64,000 bases of DNA from contig NZ_JBPKBH010000022.1 of assembly GCF_051388915.1 (NCBI RefSeq), positions 98,300 through 162,299 on the forward strand, read 5' to 3'. The notes under the pieces are model-generated. The model was not told where the DNA came from. It saw only the letters and a list, made by a program, of their open reading frames with translations, and ran no database searches. Shown one piece after another: positions 41,813 to 50,502 of this stretch. A program made the translations under genes and the position numbers. The first letter of the stretch is position 1, and every line of letters starts with the position of its first letter. The stretch comes from Yinghuangia sp051388915 (GTDB lineage Bacteria > Actinomycetota > Actinomycetes > Streptomycetales > Streptomycetaceae).

Positions 41813-42367
41813 ATGACATCCGACCCGTTCCGATCCGGTCCGTCCGGCACCGACGCGTTCTCCACACGTCCGTTCGACCTCGGACGGGACGCGGTGATCG
41901 CCTACCCGGTGCGCGACCGGCGCCCGCGGACCCTGGACGCCGCCGATCTCCTGGCGGCCGTCGGGGAGTTGGCCTTGCGGGCCGTCGCGGGGGCGTGCGA
42001 CGTGACCCTGGCCTTCTGGCGCGAGGACGCGCTGCTGGCCGAGGTGTCCACCGACGTCGGGCTCAGTCAGGCGGTGGGCGCGCACGACAGCCGGCCGGGG
42101 CCGGTGGCCGCGGTGCTGCGCAGCGGCGGCATGGTGCAACTGCCGGACCTGGAACGGGAGGCGCGCTGGCCCGAGGCGGCCCGCGAACTGCGGGTTCGCG
42201 GGGTGCGCTCGTGCGCGGCGGCGGCACTGCGCCGCCCGCGGTTCAGTCTCGCCGTCGTCGTCTACTCGACCGTGCCGGGGCCGCTGTCCCCGGCGTCCGA
42301 CCTCGACGAACTGCTGAGCGAGTGGGTCGCCGCGGTGGTGCGCAGCCGGGTGCGGGGCGTGGTCTGA
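41813..42367 (+). CDS. GAF-like domain protein, 184 aa
   Basis: A single GAF-like fold is suggested by DAADLLAAVGELALRAVAGACDVTLAFW at the start, DSRPGPVAAVLRSGGMVQLPDLER in the middle and a final helix DLDELLSEWVAAVVRS. Ligand residues cannot be identified. There is no output domain. It converges with the GAF-ANTAR gene, which has a related sensor domain, so both may serve one signalling function. GAF assignment is by pattern and moderate. Confidence 0.6.
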   Translation: MTSDPFRSGPSGTDAFSTRPFDLGRDAVIAYPVRDRRPRTLDAADLLAAVGELALRAVAGACDVTLAFWREDALLAEVSTDVGLSQAVGAHDSRPGPVAAVLRSGGMVQLPDLEREARWPEAARELRVRGVRSCAAAALRRPRFSLAVVVYSTVPGPLSPASDLDELLSEWVAAVVRSRVRGVV

Positions 42368-42484
42368 GGCGTCCGGCCGTGTCGCGGTACGCGTGCCCGG
42401 ACGACTCGGCCTCAGGTGCGCGGTGTGGGGTGAGCCGTCCGGCCTTGCCGGGGATGCGCGCGCCCGCCGACCCGGCGCCAGTGC

Positions 42485-43225
42485 TCACCCGCGCAACTGG
42501 CGTTCCACGTCGGCCACCAACTTGCTCGCCACGTCGGCGAGTCTCACGTTGCGGTGCTGCGAGACCCGGCGCAGCGCGCCGAAGGCCGCCTGCGAGTCGA
42601 TGCGGCGCTGCGCCATCAGGATGCCCATCGCCTGCCCGATGACGCCGTGCGTGCCGAGGGCGTTCTCCAGGTCGGCGGTGCGGTCGACGGCGGCGAGGCG
42701 TTCCTCGCGCTCGCGGGCGACCGCGGCCCGGGCGGCGAGGCGGAGTTCGGCCTCGCGTACCACCAGGCCCGCCAGGCCCTCCAGGACGTCGACGCTCTCG
42801 TACGGCACCGGCCGCGGGGCCTGGTCGAAGACGGCGAGCGAGCCGACGTTGTGGCCGTCCGCGGTGTGCAGCGGTACGCCGAGGTAGAAGCGCAGTCCGA
42901 ACTCCCCGGCGACCAGCGGGTTCGTGCGCGCGACGGGGTCGAGGGACGCGTCCGCCAGGCCGTGCGGCCTGCCGGTGGAGACGACGGTGTGGCACAGCCC
43001 GGGTTCGATCGACACGCCGGGCAGGTCGAGGCCGTGGCGTCCGTGGAACCAGATGTCGTTCTCGTCGATGACCGTGACGACGCTGTACGGCACCGCGAAC
43101 AACCGGGCGGCCAGTGCCGCGATCTCGTGGTAGCAGTCCGGCGGGATGTCGCGGATCTCCCACCGGCGGATCGCCTCGGTGCGGACGCGGGCGTCCGTGT
43201 CGTGAGTCGTGGTCACCCCCACCAC
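42485..43225 (-). CDS. GAF and ANTAR domain protein (RNA-binding antiterminator type)
   Basis: 246 residues. A GAF domain (about 20-165: FAVPYSVVTVIDENDIWFHG, FYLGVPLHTADGHNVGSLAVFD) is followed by an ANTAR domain (about 180-240: LENALGTHGVIGQAMGILMAQRRID and AFGALRRVSQHRNVRLADVASKLV). ANTAR three-helix bundles bind paired hairpins in nascent RNA and prevent termination. The first codon is one of three clustered GTGs (43225, 43222, 43216). The target is unknown; I could not find a clear dual-hairpin ANTAR site in the window. Confidence 0.85.
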   Translation of the reverse strand: MVGVTTTHDTDARVRTEAIRRWEIRDIPPDCYHEIAALAARLFAVPYSVVTVIDENDIWFHGRHGLDLPGVSIEPGLCHTVVSTGRPHGLADASLDPVARTNPLVAGEFGLRFYLGVPLHTADGHNVGSLAVFDQAPRPVPYESVDVLEGLAGLVVREAELRLAARAAVAREREERLAAVDRTADLENALGTHGVIGQAMGILMAQRRIDSQAAFGALRRVSQHRNVRLADVASKLVADVERQLRG

Positions 43226-43304
43226 GGTAGGCGCACGGCGGCGCCGGGCGGGGCGGGTTGCGGCAATCGGCGGCGGAGGCGGCGGCGGAAGCGGCGGTAA
43301 CGGA

Positions 43305-43335
43305 CGAGGCCCCGGCGAAGGATGCCGGGGCCTCG
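43305..43335 (-). terminator. Hairpin terminator of the korAB operon
   Basis: cgaggccccggc / gccggggcctcg is a perfect 12-bp stem with a 7-nt loop, 21 bp downstream of the korB stop. There is no U-tract, as is usual in actinomycetes. Confidence 0.7.
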
Positions 43336-43355
43336 TACCGCACTATGACGGACCG

Positions 43356-44426
43356 TCAGGAAATGGTCCAGGTGTCGTTGCCCGCGATGAGCGAGGCGAG
43401 GTCGCCGCTGCCGCGCGCGGCGGTGTCGGCGGCGAGCTGCTCGGCCATCAGGGTGTCGTACACCGGGCGCTCCACGTTGCGGAACACGCCGATCGGGGTG
43501 TGGTGGTTGCTCGTCAGGTCGCCCAGCCGGGAGAGTGCGAAGGCGAGTTCCGGATTCTCGGCGTGCGCGTCGTGCACCACGAGCGCGTCCTCGCCGACCT
43601 TCGCGACCTCGGCGACGTCCAGCGAGCCGGCCGCCCCGCGCACGACTCCGAACTGGAGGTCCTTGCCGAACTTGATCGGCTGCCCGTGCTCCAGCCGGAT
43701 GGTGACGTCGTCCCGCAGGTCCGGGTCCTTGAGCTGCTCGAACGCGCCGTCGTTGAAGATGTTGCAGTTCTGGTAGATCTCCACCAGCGCGGTGCCCGGG
43801 TGCGCCGCCGCCTCGCGCAGCACCGAGGTGAGGTGCTTGCGGTCGGAGTCGATGGTGCGCGCGACGAACGTCGCCTCGGCGCCGATCGCGACGCTGATCG
43901 GGTTGAACGGGTGGTCCAGCGAGCCGAGCGGCGTGGACTTGGTGATCTTGCCGGACTCGGAGGTCGGCGAGTACTGGCCCTTGGTCAGCCCGTAGATCCG
44001 GTTGTTGAACAGCAGGATCTTGAGGTTGACGTTGCGGCGCAGCGCGTGGATCAGGTGGTTGCCGCCGATGGACAGCGCGTCGCCGTCGCCGGTGACGACC
44101 CACACGCTCAGATCCTGCCGGGACGTCGCCAGGCCGGTCGCGATCGCCGGGGCGCGCCCGTGGATCGAGTGCATGCCGAACGTGTTCATGTAGTACGGGA
44201 ACCGGCTGGAGCAGCCGATGCCCGAGATCCACACGATGTTCTCCTTGCGGAGCTGGAGCTCGGGCAGGAAGCCCTGCACCGCCGCGAGGATCGCGTAGTC
44301 ACCGCAACCGGGGCACCAGCGCACTTCCTGGTCGGACTTGAAGTCCTTCATGGACTGCTTGGTGTCGGTCTTGGGGACCAGGGTCAGCGACGGGAAGCCG
44401 CCCCCGTGGCCGTTGGCCTCAGACAC
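43356..44426 (-). CDS. korB: 2-oxoacid:ferredoxin oxidoreductase, beta subunit
   Basis: 356 residues. The TPP-binding half of the enzyme has WCPGCGDYAILAAVQ near the start, GIGCSSRFPYY, and VVTGDGDALSIGGNHLIH followed by LFNNRIYGLTKGQYSPTS, which together bind thiamine diphosphate and Mg2+. With KorA it oxidises 2-oxoglutarate (or pyruvate) with CoA and reduces ferredoxin. No [4Fe-4S] domain of its own is present beyond the Cys residues in the first motifs. It overlaps the korA end by 8 nt. The neighbouring nuo2 operon could use the reduced ferredoxin. Confidence 0.95.
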   Translation of the reverse strand: MSEANGHGGGFPSLTLVPKTDTKQSMKDFKSDQEVRWCPGCGDYAILAAVQGFLPELQLRKENIVWISGIGCSSRFPYYMNTFGMHSIHGRAPAIATGLATSRQDLSVWVVTGDGDALSIGGNHLIHALRRNVNLKILLFNNRIYGLTKGQYSPTSESGKITKSTPLGSLDHPFNPISVAIGAEATFVARTIDSDRKHLTSVLREAAAHPGTALVEIYQNCNIFNDGAFEQLKDPDLRDDVTIRLEHGQPIKFGKDLQFGVVRGAAGSLDVAEVAKVGEDALVVHDAHAENPELAFALSRLGDLTSNHHTPIGVFRNVERPVYDTLMAEQLAADTAARGSGDLASLIAGNDTWTIS

Positions 44427-46281
44427 TTTCGATGACCTCCTGGATCACGTGGGCCAGTTCCTCGGCCTTGAACGGGAGGCCGCGGACCTGGTTGTACGCG
44501 ATGGCGTCGACGAGGTACTTCCCGCGCAGCAGCAGTGCGAGCTGCCCCAGGTTCATCTCGGGGACGATCACCTTGTCGTACTTCTTGAGCACCTCGGCGG
44601 TGTTCGCCGGGAAGGGGTTCAGGTGGCGGAAGTGCGCCTGGGCGACCTTGCCGCCCTGGCTGCGCACGCGCCGCACGCCGGCCGCGATCGGGCCGTACGT
44701 GGAACCCCATCCGACGACCAGCACCTTGGCGTCGTCGGTCGGGTCGTCGAGCCACAGCGGCTCGATGTCCTTCGCGATGCCGTCGACCTTGGCCTGCCGG
44801 ATGCGGACCATGAAGTCGTGGTTGGCGGGCTCGTAGTTGATGGTGCCGCTGCCGTCGGCCTTCTCGATGCCGCCGATGCGGTGTTCGAGCCCGGCGGTGC
44901 CGGGGACGGCCCACGGGCGCGCCAGCGTCTCGGGGTCGCGCTTGTACGGCCAGAAGACCTTGCTGCCGTCCTCCAACTCGTGGTTCGGCTCGGTGGCGAA
45001 CTCGACGCGCAGGTCCGGCAGGTCGTCGACGGCCGGGATGCGCCACGGCTCGGAGCCGTTCGCGAGGTAGCCGTCGGACAGCAGGAAGACCGGCGTGCGG
45101 TACTTCAGCGCGATCCGGGCCGCCTCGATCGCGGCGTCGAAGCAGTCCCCGGCGGTGCGCGGCGCGACGATCGGCACGGGGGCCTCGCCGTTGCGGCCGA
45201 ACATCGCCTGGAGCAGGTCGGACTGCTCGGTCTTGGTGGGCAGGCCGGTCGAGGGGCCGCCGCGCTGCACGTCGACGATCAGCAGCGGCAGTTCGAGCGA
45301 CACCGCGAGGCCGATCGCCTCCGACTTGAGGGCGACACCGGGGCCGGACGTCGTGGTGACGCCGAGCGCGCCGCCGAACGACGCGCCGAGGGCGGCGCCG
45401 ATGCCGGCGATCTCGTCCTCGGCCTGGAAGGTCCGCACGTTGAAGTTCTTGTGCTTGGCCAGCTCGTGCAGGATGTCCGAGGCCGGGGTGATCGGGTACG
45501 ACCCCAGGTACACCGGCAGTTCGGCGCGCTGCCCGGCGGCGACCAGGCCGTACGACAGCGCCAGGTTGCCGGTGATGTTGCGGTACGTGCCGGACGGCAG
45601 CTTCGCGGGGGCGATCTCGTACGAGACCGCGAAGCCCTCGGTGGTCTCGCCGAAGTTCCAGCCGGCCTTGAACGCCGCGACGTTGGCCTCGGCGATGACC
45701 GGCAGCTTGGCGAACTTCTTCTTGAGGAAGGCGACGGTCGCCTCGGTCGGCCGGTGGTACAGCCACGAGAGCAGGCCGAGCGCGAACATGTTCTTGGCGC
45801 GCTCGGCGTCCTTCTTCGAGATGTCGAACTCGGCGAGGGCGTCGACCGTGAGGGTCGTGAGCGGCACGGCGTGGATGTTGTACGCGTCGAGCGAGCCGTC
45901 TTCGAGCGGGTTCGTCGCGTATCCGACCTTGGCCATCGCGCGCTTGGTGAACTCGTCGGTGTTGACGATGATCTCCGCACCGCGCGGCAGGTCGCGGATG
46001 TTGGCCTTGAGGGCGGCGGGGTTCATCGCGACGAGGACCGTCGGGGCGTCGCCCGGCGTCAGGATGTCGTGGTCGGCGAAGTGGAGTTGGAAGCTGGAGA
46101 CACCCGGCAGGGTTCCGGCGGGGGCGCGGATCTCGGCGGGGAAATTGGGCAGAGTCGACAGGTCGTTGCCGAAGCTCGCCGTTTCGGAGGTGAAACGGTC
46201 TCCGGTCAACTGCATTCCGTCACCGGAATCGCCCGCGAACCGGATGACTACCCGGTCGATCTGCTTGACCTGTTTGGTCAC
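44419..46281 (-). CDS. korA: 2-oxoacid:ferredoxin oxidoreductase, fused gamma/alpha subunit
   Basis: 620 residues. The gamma domain comes first (VIRFAGDSGDGMQLTGDRFT to about 190), then the alpha domain (YLGSYPITPASDILHELAKH, TTTSGPGVALKSEAIGLAVS, DVQRGGPSTGLPTKTEQSDL), the usual order in actinobacterial Kor enzymes. GTG 46281 has GAGGAGGTCC upstream, an excellent ribosome binding site. The enzyme is cytosolic and oxygen-tolerant in relatives. The substrate is most likely 2-oxoglutarate, by family resemblance. Confidence 0.95.
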   Translation of the reverse strand: MTKQVKQIDRVVIRFAGDSGDGMQLTGDRFTSETASFGNDLSTLPNFPAEIRAPAGTLPGVSSFQLHFADHDILTPGDAPTVLVAMNPAALKANIRDLPRGAEIIVNTDEFTKRAMAKVGYATNPLEDGSLDAYNIHAVPLTTLTVDALAEFDISKKDAERAKNMFALGLLSWLYHRPTEATVAFLKKKFAKLPVIAEANVAAFKAGWNFGETTEGFAVSYEIAPAKLPSGTYRNITGNLALSYGLVAAGQRAELPVYLGSYPITPASDILHELAKHKNFNVRTFQAEDEIAGIGAALGASFGGALGVTTTSGPGVALKSEAIGLAVSLELPLLIVDVQRGGPSTGLPTKTEQSDLLQAMFGRNGEAPVPIVAPRTAGDCFDAAIEAARIALKYRTPVFLLSDGYLANGSEPWRIPAVDDLPDLRVEFATEPNHELEDGSKVFWPYKRDPETLARPWAVPGTAGLEHRIGGIEKADGSGTINYEPANHDFMVRIRQAKVDGIAKDIEPLWLDDPTDDAKVLVVGWGSTYGPIAAGVRRVRSQGGKVAQAHFRHLNPFPANTAEVLKKYDKVIVPEMNLGQLALLLRGKYLVDAIAYNQVRGLPFKAEELAHVIQEVIESV

Positions 46282-46528
46282 TTTTTAGGACCTCCTCGGC
46301 GCTGCGGCAGAGTCGTCCGCGCACCGCGCGGATGTCGCAGTTTCATCGTACGGCTGTACAAGAAGGGGCCTGAGCGGACCCCGGGTGGTGCACGGGAGCG
46401 ATTCGATGCGGAATATCACCCAATATGTCGGATTTTGTCCGTTTTCTTGGATGGAACCGGGCCCACGACAGCTCAGCCTCCGATCGCGGGGATGATGGCA
46501 TGGGTCCAGTAATCCGTTCACCAGAGTG
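46282..46528. other. korA promoter region
   Basis: About 250 bp between korA and the response-regulator gene, both on the minus strand. It includes a locally AT-rich part (gaatatcacccaatatgtcgg near 46411-46431), a plausible korA promoter. No gene is seen. Confidence 0.4.
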
Positions 46529-47173
46529 TCAGGATCCGAGATAGGCGAGTACCGCCAGGACCCTTCTGTGATCGGTCTCACTGGGTGCCAGCCCGAGCTT
46601 TCCGAAGATGTTGCTGACGTGTTTTTCGACTGCTCCGTCGGAGACGACCATGGCCTGCGCGATGGCGGTGTTGGTGCGTCCCTCGGCCATGTAGCCCAGC
46701 ACCTCCCGCTCCCTCGGCGTCAGGGTCACCAGCACGTTCTGCTTGCGGCTCCGACCCAACAACTGGGAGACGACCTCGGGGTCCAGCGCGGTTCCGCCCT
46801 TGGCGACCCGCACCACGGCGTCCACGAAATCGCCCACGTCGGCGACCCGGTCCTTGAGCAGGTAGCCCACCCCGCTGGTGCTCCCGGCCAACAGCTCCGT
46901 CGCGTACTGCTCCTCGACGGCCTGGGACAGGATGAGCACCCCGACCTCGGGCAACTGCTGCCGCATCCGGACAGCCGCCCGAATGCCCTCGTCCGTGAAC
47001 GTCGGGGGCATCCGTACGTCGACCACGCACACATCCGGCCGCAACTCCGCGGCCACCGCGAGCAACTGCTCGGCGTCGTCCACCGCGGCCACGACCTCGT
47101 GCCCCCGGTCCACCAGAAGTCGGTTCAGCCCGTCCCGCAGCAGTACGGAATCCTCAGCGATCACGACGCGCAC
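46529..47173 (-). CDS. NarL/FixJ-type response regulator
   Basis: 214 residues. The receiver domain (1-120) has VVIAEDSVLLRDGL with the acidic pocket, the phospho-acceptor Asp in DVCVVDVRMPP, and the Lys in YLLKDRV. The LuxR-type HTH is at about 145-205 (TLTPREREVLGYMAEGRTNT and VEKHVSNIFGKLGL). GTG 47173 is preferred over ATG 47191 because GGGAG sits 5 nt before it and the domain starts at once (VRVVIAED). It probably pairs with the kinase at 47933-49264 and may regulate korAB or nuo2. Confidence 0.93.
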   Translation of the reverse strand: MRVVIAEDSVLLRDGLNRLLVDRGHEVVAAVDDAEQLLAVAAELRPDVCVVDVRMPPTFTDEGIRAAVRMRQQLPEVGVLILSQAVEEQYATELLAGSTSGVGYLLKDRVADVGDFVDAVVRVAKGGTALDPEVVSQLLGRSRKQNVLVTLTPREREVLGYMAEGRTNTAIAQAMVVSDGAVEKHVSNIFGKLGLAPSETDHRRVLAVLAYLGS

Positions 47174-47349
47174 GGCGCTCCCAGCCTCCATCCCGACACC
47201 CGGAACCAATCGCCCCGGCCCCCACAGTCTCCCGGATGAAACCCCCTCCCGAGCACACCCCCCAACCCCACTAGCCGATTCCCGCAGTCCCGAAGGCGCC
47301 GCACCGAGCACCCCCGACCCCACCCGGCACCGACGGCCACCCCTTTCGC

Positions 47350-47417
47350 AGTCGACGGGAAGAGTGGGCCTGGGAGTTGTGCCCAGGTCGACCTTTTCGC
47401 GCCGAGGGCGCGCGGGG
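47350..47417. repeat. Repeated segment, copy 1
   Basis: It shares with 47656-47717 the blocks agtcgacgggaag, gttgtgcccaggtc and tttcgcgccg in the same order. On the minus strand both would encode the short similar strings DLGTTPRPTLPVD and DLGTTSPRFPSTS, in different long frames. Confidence 0.6.
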
Positions 47418-47655
47418 TGGGGGGGTGTCGCGCCGAGCGGGTGATCCGTGTCCAATCCCCGCCGATCCGCCGGGTGGTGGGCGAGAGGCGGGTGGGGAGT
47501 GCGAGCGTGGTGAATGTGCCCACAGTGGGTTTTGCGTGCCGGCTACGCCGGGAACGGGCGCGCCATGCAGATCCGCGCCGCGGACGGTGCGCGGCAACAA
47601 CGACCAAGCACGGCAGACGACCGACCTGACCGGTCGCCGACGACCAATCCCCGAA

Positions 47656-47717
47656 GTCGACGGGAAGCGTGGAGAGGTTGTGCCCAGGTCCTCCTTTCGC
47701 GCCGCGGGCGGGCGGGC
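47656..47717. repeat. Repeated segment, copy 2
   Basis: The direct-repeat partner of 47350-47417, 306 bp away. On the minus strand AAGGAGGACCTGGGC-like sequence gives an apparent ribosome binding site, but no long gene follows. Confidence 0.6.
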
Positions 47718-47932
47718 AGGTGCCGGGGTGCGCTGGGGGTGTACCGACGGCTGGTGTTCGGCGGGGAGTCTATGCCGACTGGTCCGTGCCGACCGGCCCC
47801 GCGGGGCGGGCCGCGCTGCTTTGTCCCTGCGACTTGGGCTGCCGATACGCGGCCGAGCCTGGCCGATCTTTGCCGTGCTCCGGCGCACGACTGACCCCCA
47901 CCGGGCGAGCTGCGGTGGGGATCGTCGGGGGA

Positions 47933-49264
47933 TCAGTAGGGGAGGGTCAGGGTCACTGTCGTGCCCTTGCCCTCGGGGCTTTCGACTTTGAGGGTGCCGT
48001 CCACGCCTCGGACGCGTTCCATGAGGCCGGCGAGGCCGGTGCCGTGGGCGGGGTTGGCGCCGCCTCGGCCGTCGTCGGCGACCACCGCGACGATGCGGTC
48101 GCCGTCGGCGCGTACCGTCACCGACGCCACCTTGGCGCCGCTGTGCTTGGAGACGTTGGTGAGCAGTTCGCTCACCGTGTAGTACGCCACCTGTTCGACG
48201 GGTGCGCTTGCGCGCCGCGGCAGGTCGACCGTCACGGCCACCGGCACCGTGCACTTCGCCGCGACCGCCGACAGCGCCGCGTCCAGGCCGCGGTCGGTCA
48301 GCACCGCCGGGTGGATGCCCCGGGCCAGGTCCCGCAGTTCGCGCAGCGCCAGCTTCACCTCGTTGTGCGCGTCGACCACCATCCGCTGCGCGGACTCCGG
48401 GTCGGAGTTCATCTTCTCCTTCGCCAGCCCCAGGTCCATCGCCAGCGACACCAGCCGCGCCTGCGCGCCGTCGTGCAGGTCCCGCTCGATGCGCCGCATG
48501 TCGGACGCGGCCGTGTCCACCGACGCCGCCCGGCTCACCGTCAGCTCCTCCACCTGCTTGGACAGGAACGCCGGGCCGAGCAGACCGCGCACCATCGCCC
48601 GGTCCACCGCCGCAAGTCCGCGGATGAGCTGCGGCGTCAGGAACAGCAGCACCACGCCGACCAGCACCGTCGCGGTCACCCACAGCGGCCCGGTCAGGTA
48701 GAAGTCGTCGCCCGGCGCCTTCGGCCCGTCCCCGGTGATCTGCGCCCCCGGCTGGTCCGCGAGCCGGAACAGCGGCTGCGTGAACGGGTACGTGAGCGTC
48801 ACCAGCGTCGCCGACCACAGCGTGATCGCCATCGTGAACGTGAAGATGCCCCACGGCAGCATCAGGAACAGGTACAGCGCGCCGCGCCAGCCCGTACCGT
48901 CCGCGCAGCCGCTCTTGACCCAGCCGGTGAACCCCGGCGTCTTCTGCCGGAACCTCGCCGGCTTGCGGACCACCTCGTCCATCAGCAACCGGGCCCGGCC
49001 GCGCTCCATCGAACCCCAGCCGCGGCACGACACCACGACCCCGGCGATCAGCGGCAGCCCCATCAGGAACAGCGGGGTCAGGCCAATGCCCAGCACGATG
49101 AAGACCGTGACGTAGATGAACCCCAGCAAGCCCACGAAGAAGTTCAGCGTGAGGTGCATGGTCTCGCCCCACGTGCGGGCGCTGATCGGCGCGCGCCAGA
49201 AGCTCGGACGGGACACCGGCACGCGGGGCTCCGCGCCGGGCACGGTGATTCCTGCTGTCGACAT
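47933..49264 (-). CDS. Sensor histidine kinase (HisKA_3 type)
   Basis: 443 residues. A membrane sensor region with about four helices: LTLNFFVGLLGFIYVTVFIV and the following segment near residues 35-75, LYLFLMLPWGIFTFTMAITL near 130-150, and one near 205-230. The dimerisation/phosphorylation segment is RIERDLHDGAQARLVSLAMD, with the phospho-accepting His, and the ATPase motifs are SELLTNVSKHS, DDGRGG and GTGLAGLMERV. ATG 49264 has GAGGAC upstream. It diverges from nuoA2 and lies near korAB, so it may sense redox or respiratory state. The signal is unknown. Confidence 0.92.
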   Translation of the reverse strand: MSTAGITVPGAEPRVPVSRPSFWRAPISARTWGETMHLTLNFFVGLLGFIYVTVFIVLGIGLTPLFLMGLPLIAGVVVSCRGWGSMERGRARLLMDEVVRKPARFRQKTPGFTGWVKSGCADGTGWRGALYLFLMLPWGIFTFTMAITLWSATLVTLTYPFTQPLFRLADQPGAQITGDGPKAPGDDFYLTGPLWVTATVLVGVVLLFLTPQLIRGLAAVDRAMVRGLLGPAFLSKQVEELTVSRAASVDTAASDMRRIERDLHDGAQARLVSLAMDLGLAKEKMNSDPESAQRMVVDAHNEVKLALRELRDLARGIHPAVLTDRGLDAALSAVAAKCTVPVAVTVDLPRRASAPVEQVAYYTVSELLTNVSKHSGAKVASVTVRADGDRIVAVVADDGRGGANPAHGTGLAGLMERVRGVDGTLKVESPEGKGTTVTLTLPY

Positions 49265-49519
49265 CTGTGCGGTCCTCGCTCGGGTGGTCCGGTCTCGATC
49301 CTTGCAGTACCACTGTCGCCGCCGACAACCGCCGCTCCCATGGCGCACGTCGGTGTCTTCGTAGTAGGGCTGTCCCTACCCCGGCCGCCTCCGGGGCCTA
49401 CCCCGACCGGCCGCGGCGCGGCAGAGTACTGGGATGGAGGGTGCGGACAGTACGGGGCCAATCCCCCTAGACTCCCGTGCCACAGGGGCAACAGAAGGGC
49501 AGCGAGAGGACGTACCAGG
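49265..49519. promoter_or_regulatory. Divergent promoter region: kinase and nuo2 operon
   Basis: 255 bp between two divergent starts. I saw no Rex-like TGTGAnnnnnnTCACA here, so the second nuo operon appears to be under different control from the first. Individual promoter boxes could not be assigned. Confidence 0.5.
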
Positions 49520-49897
49520 GTGACCGAACACGGCTACTTCAGTACGTACGCGCTCGTCGGGCTGGTCCTGCTGGTCGGCGCGGGCTTCGTCGCCGCCGCG
49601 TTCACCGCCAACCGGCTGCTGCGCCCGAACGCCCCGTCCGTCGAGAAGCTGACGGCCTACGAGTGCGGCGTCGACCCGGTCGGCGAGGGCTGGGCGCAGA
49701 CGCACGTGCGGTATTACATCTACGCGTACCTCTACGTGATCTTCGCGGTCGACGCCATCTACCTGTTTCCGTGGGCCACGGTGTTCGCCGATCCGGGCTT
49801 CGGCGCGACCACGCTCGTCGAGATGTTCGTGTTCGTCGGCTTCCTCGCCGTCGGGCTGCTGTACGCGTGGCGGAAGGGCGTACTGACGTGGACGTGA
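49520..49897 (+). CDS. nuoA2: NADH-quinone oxidoreductase subunit A, second copy
   Basis: 125 residues, three helices, with the conserved loop TAYECGVDP and VRYYIYAYLYVIFAVDAIYL. It opens the partial second nuo operon. GTG 49520 has GAGAGGA about 8 nt upstream. It differs widely from NuoA at 14172 outside the motifs, so it is an old paralogue rather than a recent duplicate. Confidence 0.94.
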   Translation: MTEHGYFSTYALVGLVLLVGAGFVAAAFTANRLLRPNAPSVEKLTAYECGVDPVGEGWAQTHVRYYIYAYLYVIFAVDAIYLFPWATVFADPGFGATTLVEMFVFVGFLAVGLLYAWRKGVLTWT

Positions 49898-50502
49898 CGC
49901 GCCGCCCCTCCGGCGGCGGCCCGGTGAGTCTCCCGGCCCCCACGCTCGGCCCGCTCTCGCGGCTGGCCCCCGATCCCGTACGGCTGCTGCTCAACTGGGG
50001 CCGCCGCTACTCCCTCTGGGTCTTCAACTTCGGACTCGCTTGCTGCGCCATCGAGTTCATCGCGACGTCGATGGCGAAGCACGACTTCATCCGACTGGGC
50101 GTGATCCCGTTCGCGCCCGGTCCGCGGCAGGCCGACCTGATGATCGTGTCGGGGACGGTCACGGACAAGATGGCCCCGGCGATCAAGCGGCTGTACGAGC
50201 AGATGCCGGAGCCGAAGTACGTGATCTCGTTCGGCTCGTGCGCCAACTGCGGCGGGCCGTACTGGGATTCGTACAGCGTCACCAAGGGCGTGGACCAGAT
50301 CATCCCGGTCGACGTGTACGTGCCGGGGTGTCCGCCGCGGCCCGAGGCGCTGTTGCAGGGGATCCTCAAGCTCCAGGAGAAGATCGGCGGCGAGTCGCTG
50401 GCCGACCGCTACGGCAACGGCTCCGGCACGCCGGGGGCGGCTGCGCTGCGCCGCCCGCCGGTGGCTCCGCCCGAGGGCCCGGCGCCGGGCGGTGCGGTGT
50501 GA
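49894..50502 (+). CDS. nuoB2: NADH-quinone oxidoreductase subunit B, second copy
   Basis: 202 residues. All N2 cluster ligands are kept: GLACCAIEFI, SCANCGG and VPGCPPRPEA. The second ligand region is SFGSCANCGG instead of SMGVCASSGG, with an extra Cys. GTG 49894 overlaps the nuoA2 stop; GTG 49888 is a possible alternative. The C-terminal 30 residues are Pro/Gly-rich. Since NuoB binds NuoD, and no nuoD2 exists here, it may use NuoD from the main operon. Confidence 0.94.
   Translation: MTRRPSGGGPVSLPAPTLGPLSRLAPDPVRLLLNWGRRYSLWVFNFGLACCAIEFIATSMAKHDFIRLGVIPFAPGPRQADLMIVSGTVTDKMAPAIKRLYEQMPEPKYVISFGSCANCGGPYWDSYSVTKGVDQIIPVDVYVPGCPPRPEALLQGILKLQEKIGGESLADRYGNGSGTPGAAALRRPPVAPPEGPAPGGAV

Larger units (their letters stand above)
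47192..47932. other. 740-bp intergenic region carrying a repeated segment
   Basis: It separates the kinase from its probable response regulator, which is unusual for such a pair. No credible gene is present on either strand. It holds two similar ~65-bp segments (see repeat entries). It could be the remnant of a lost second regulator gene. Confidence 0.45.

Noticed and set aside
42368..43356. A dual-hairpin ANTAR RNA target near the GAF-ANTAR gene
   Set aside because: The only strong hairpin (43305-43335) is a single long stem placed as the korB terminator, not a pair of short hexaloop stems.
47271..49328. Long alternative frame containing parts of the histidine kinase region
   Set aside because: It is out of frame with the kinase motifs at 47933-49264; the real gene is unambiguous.
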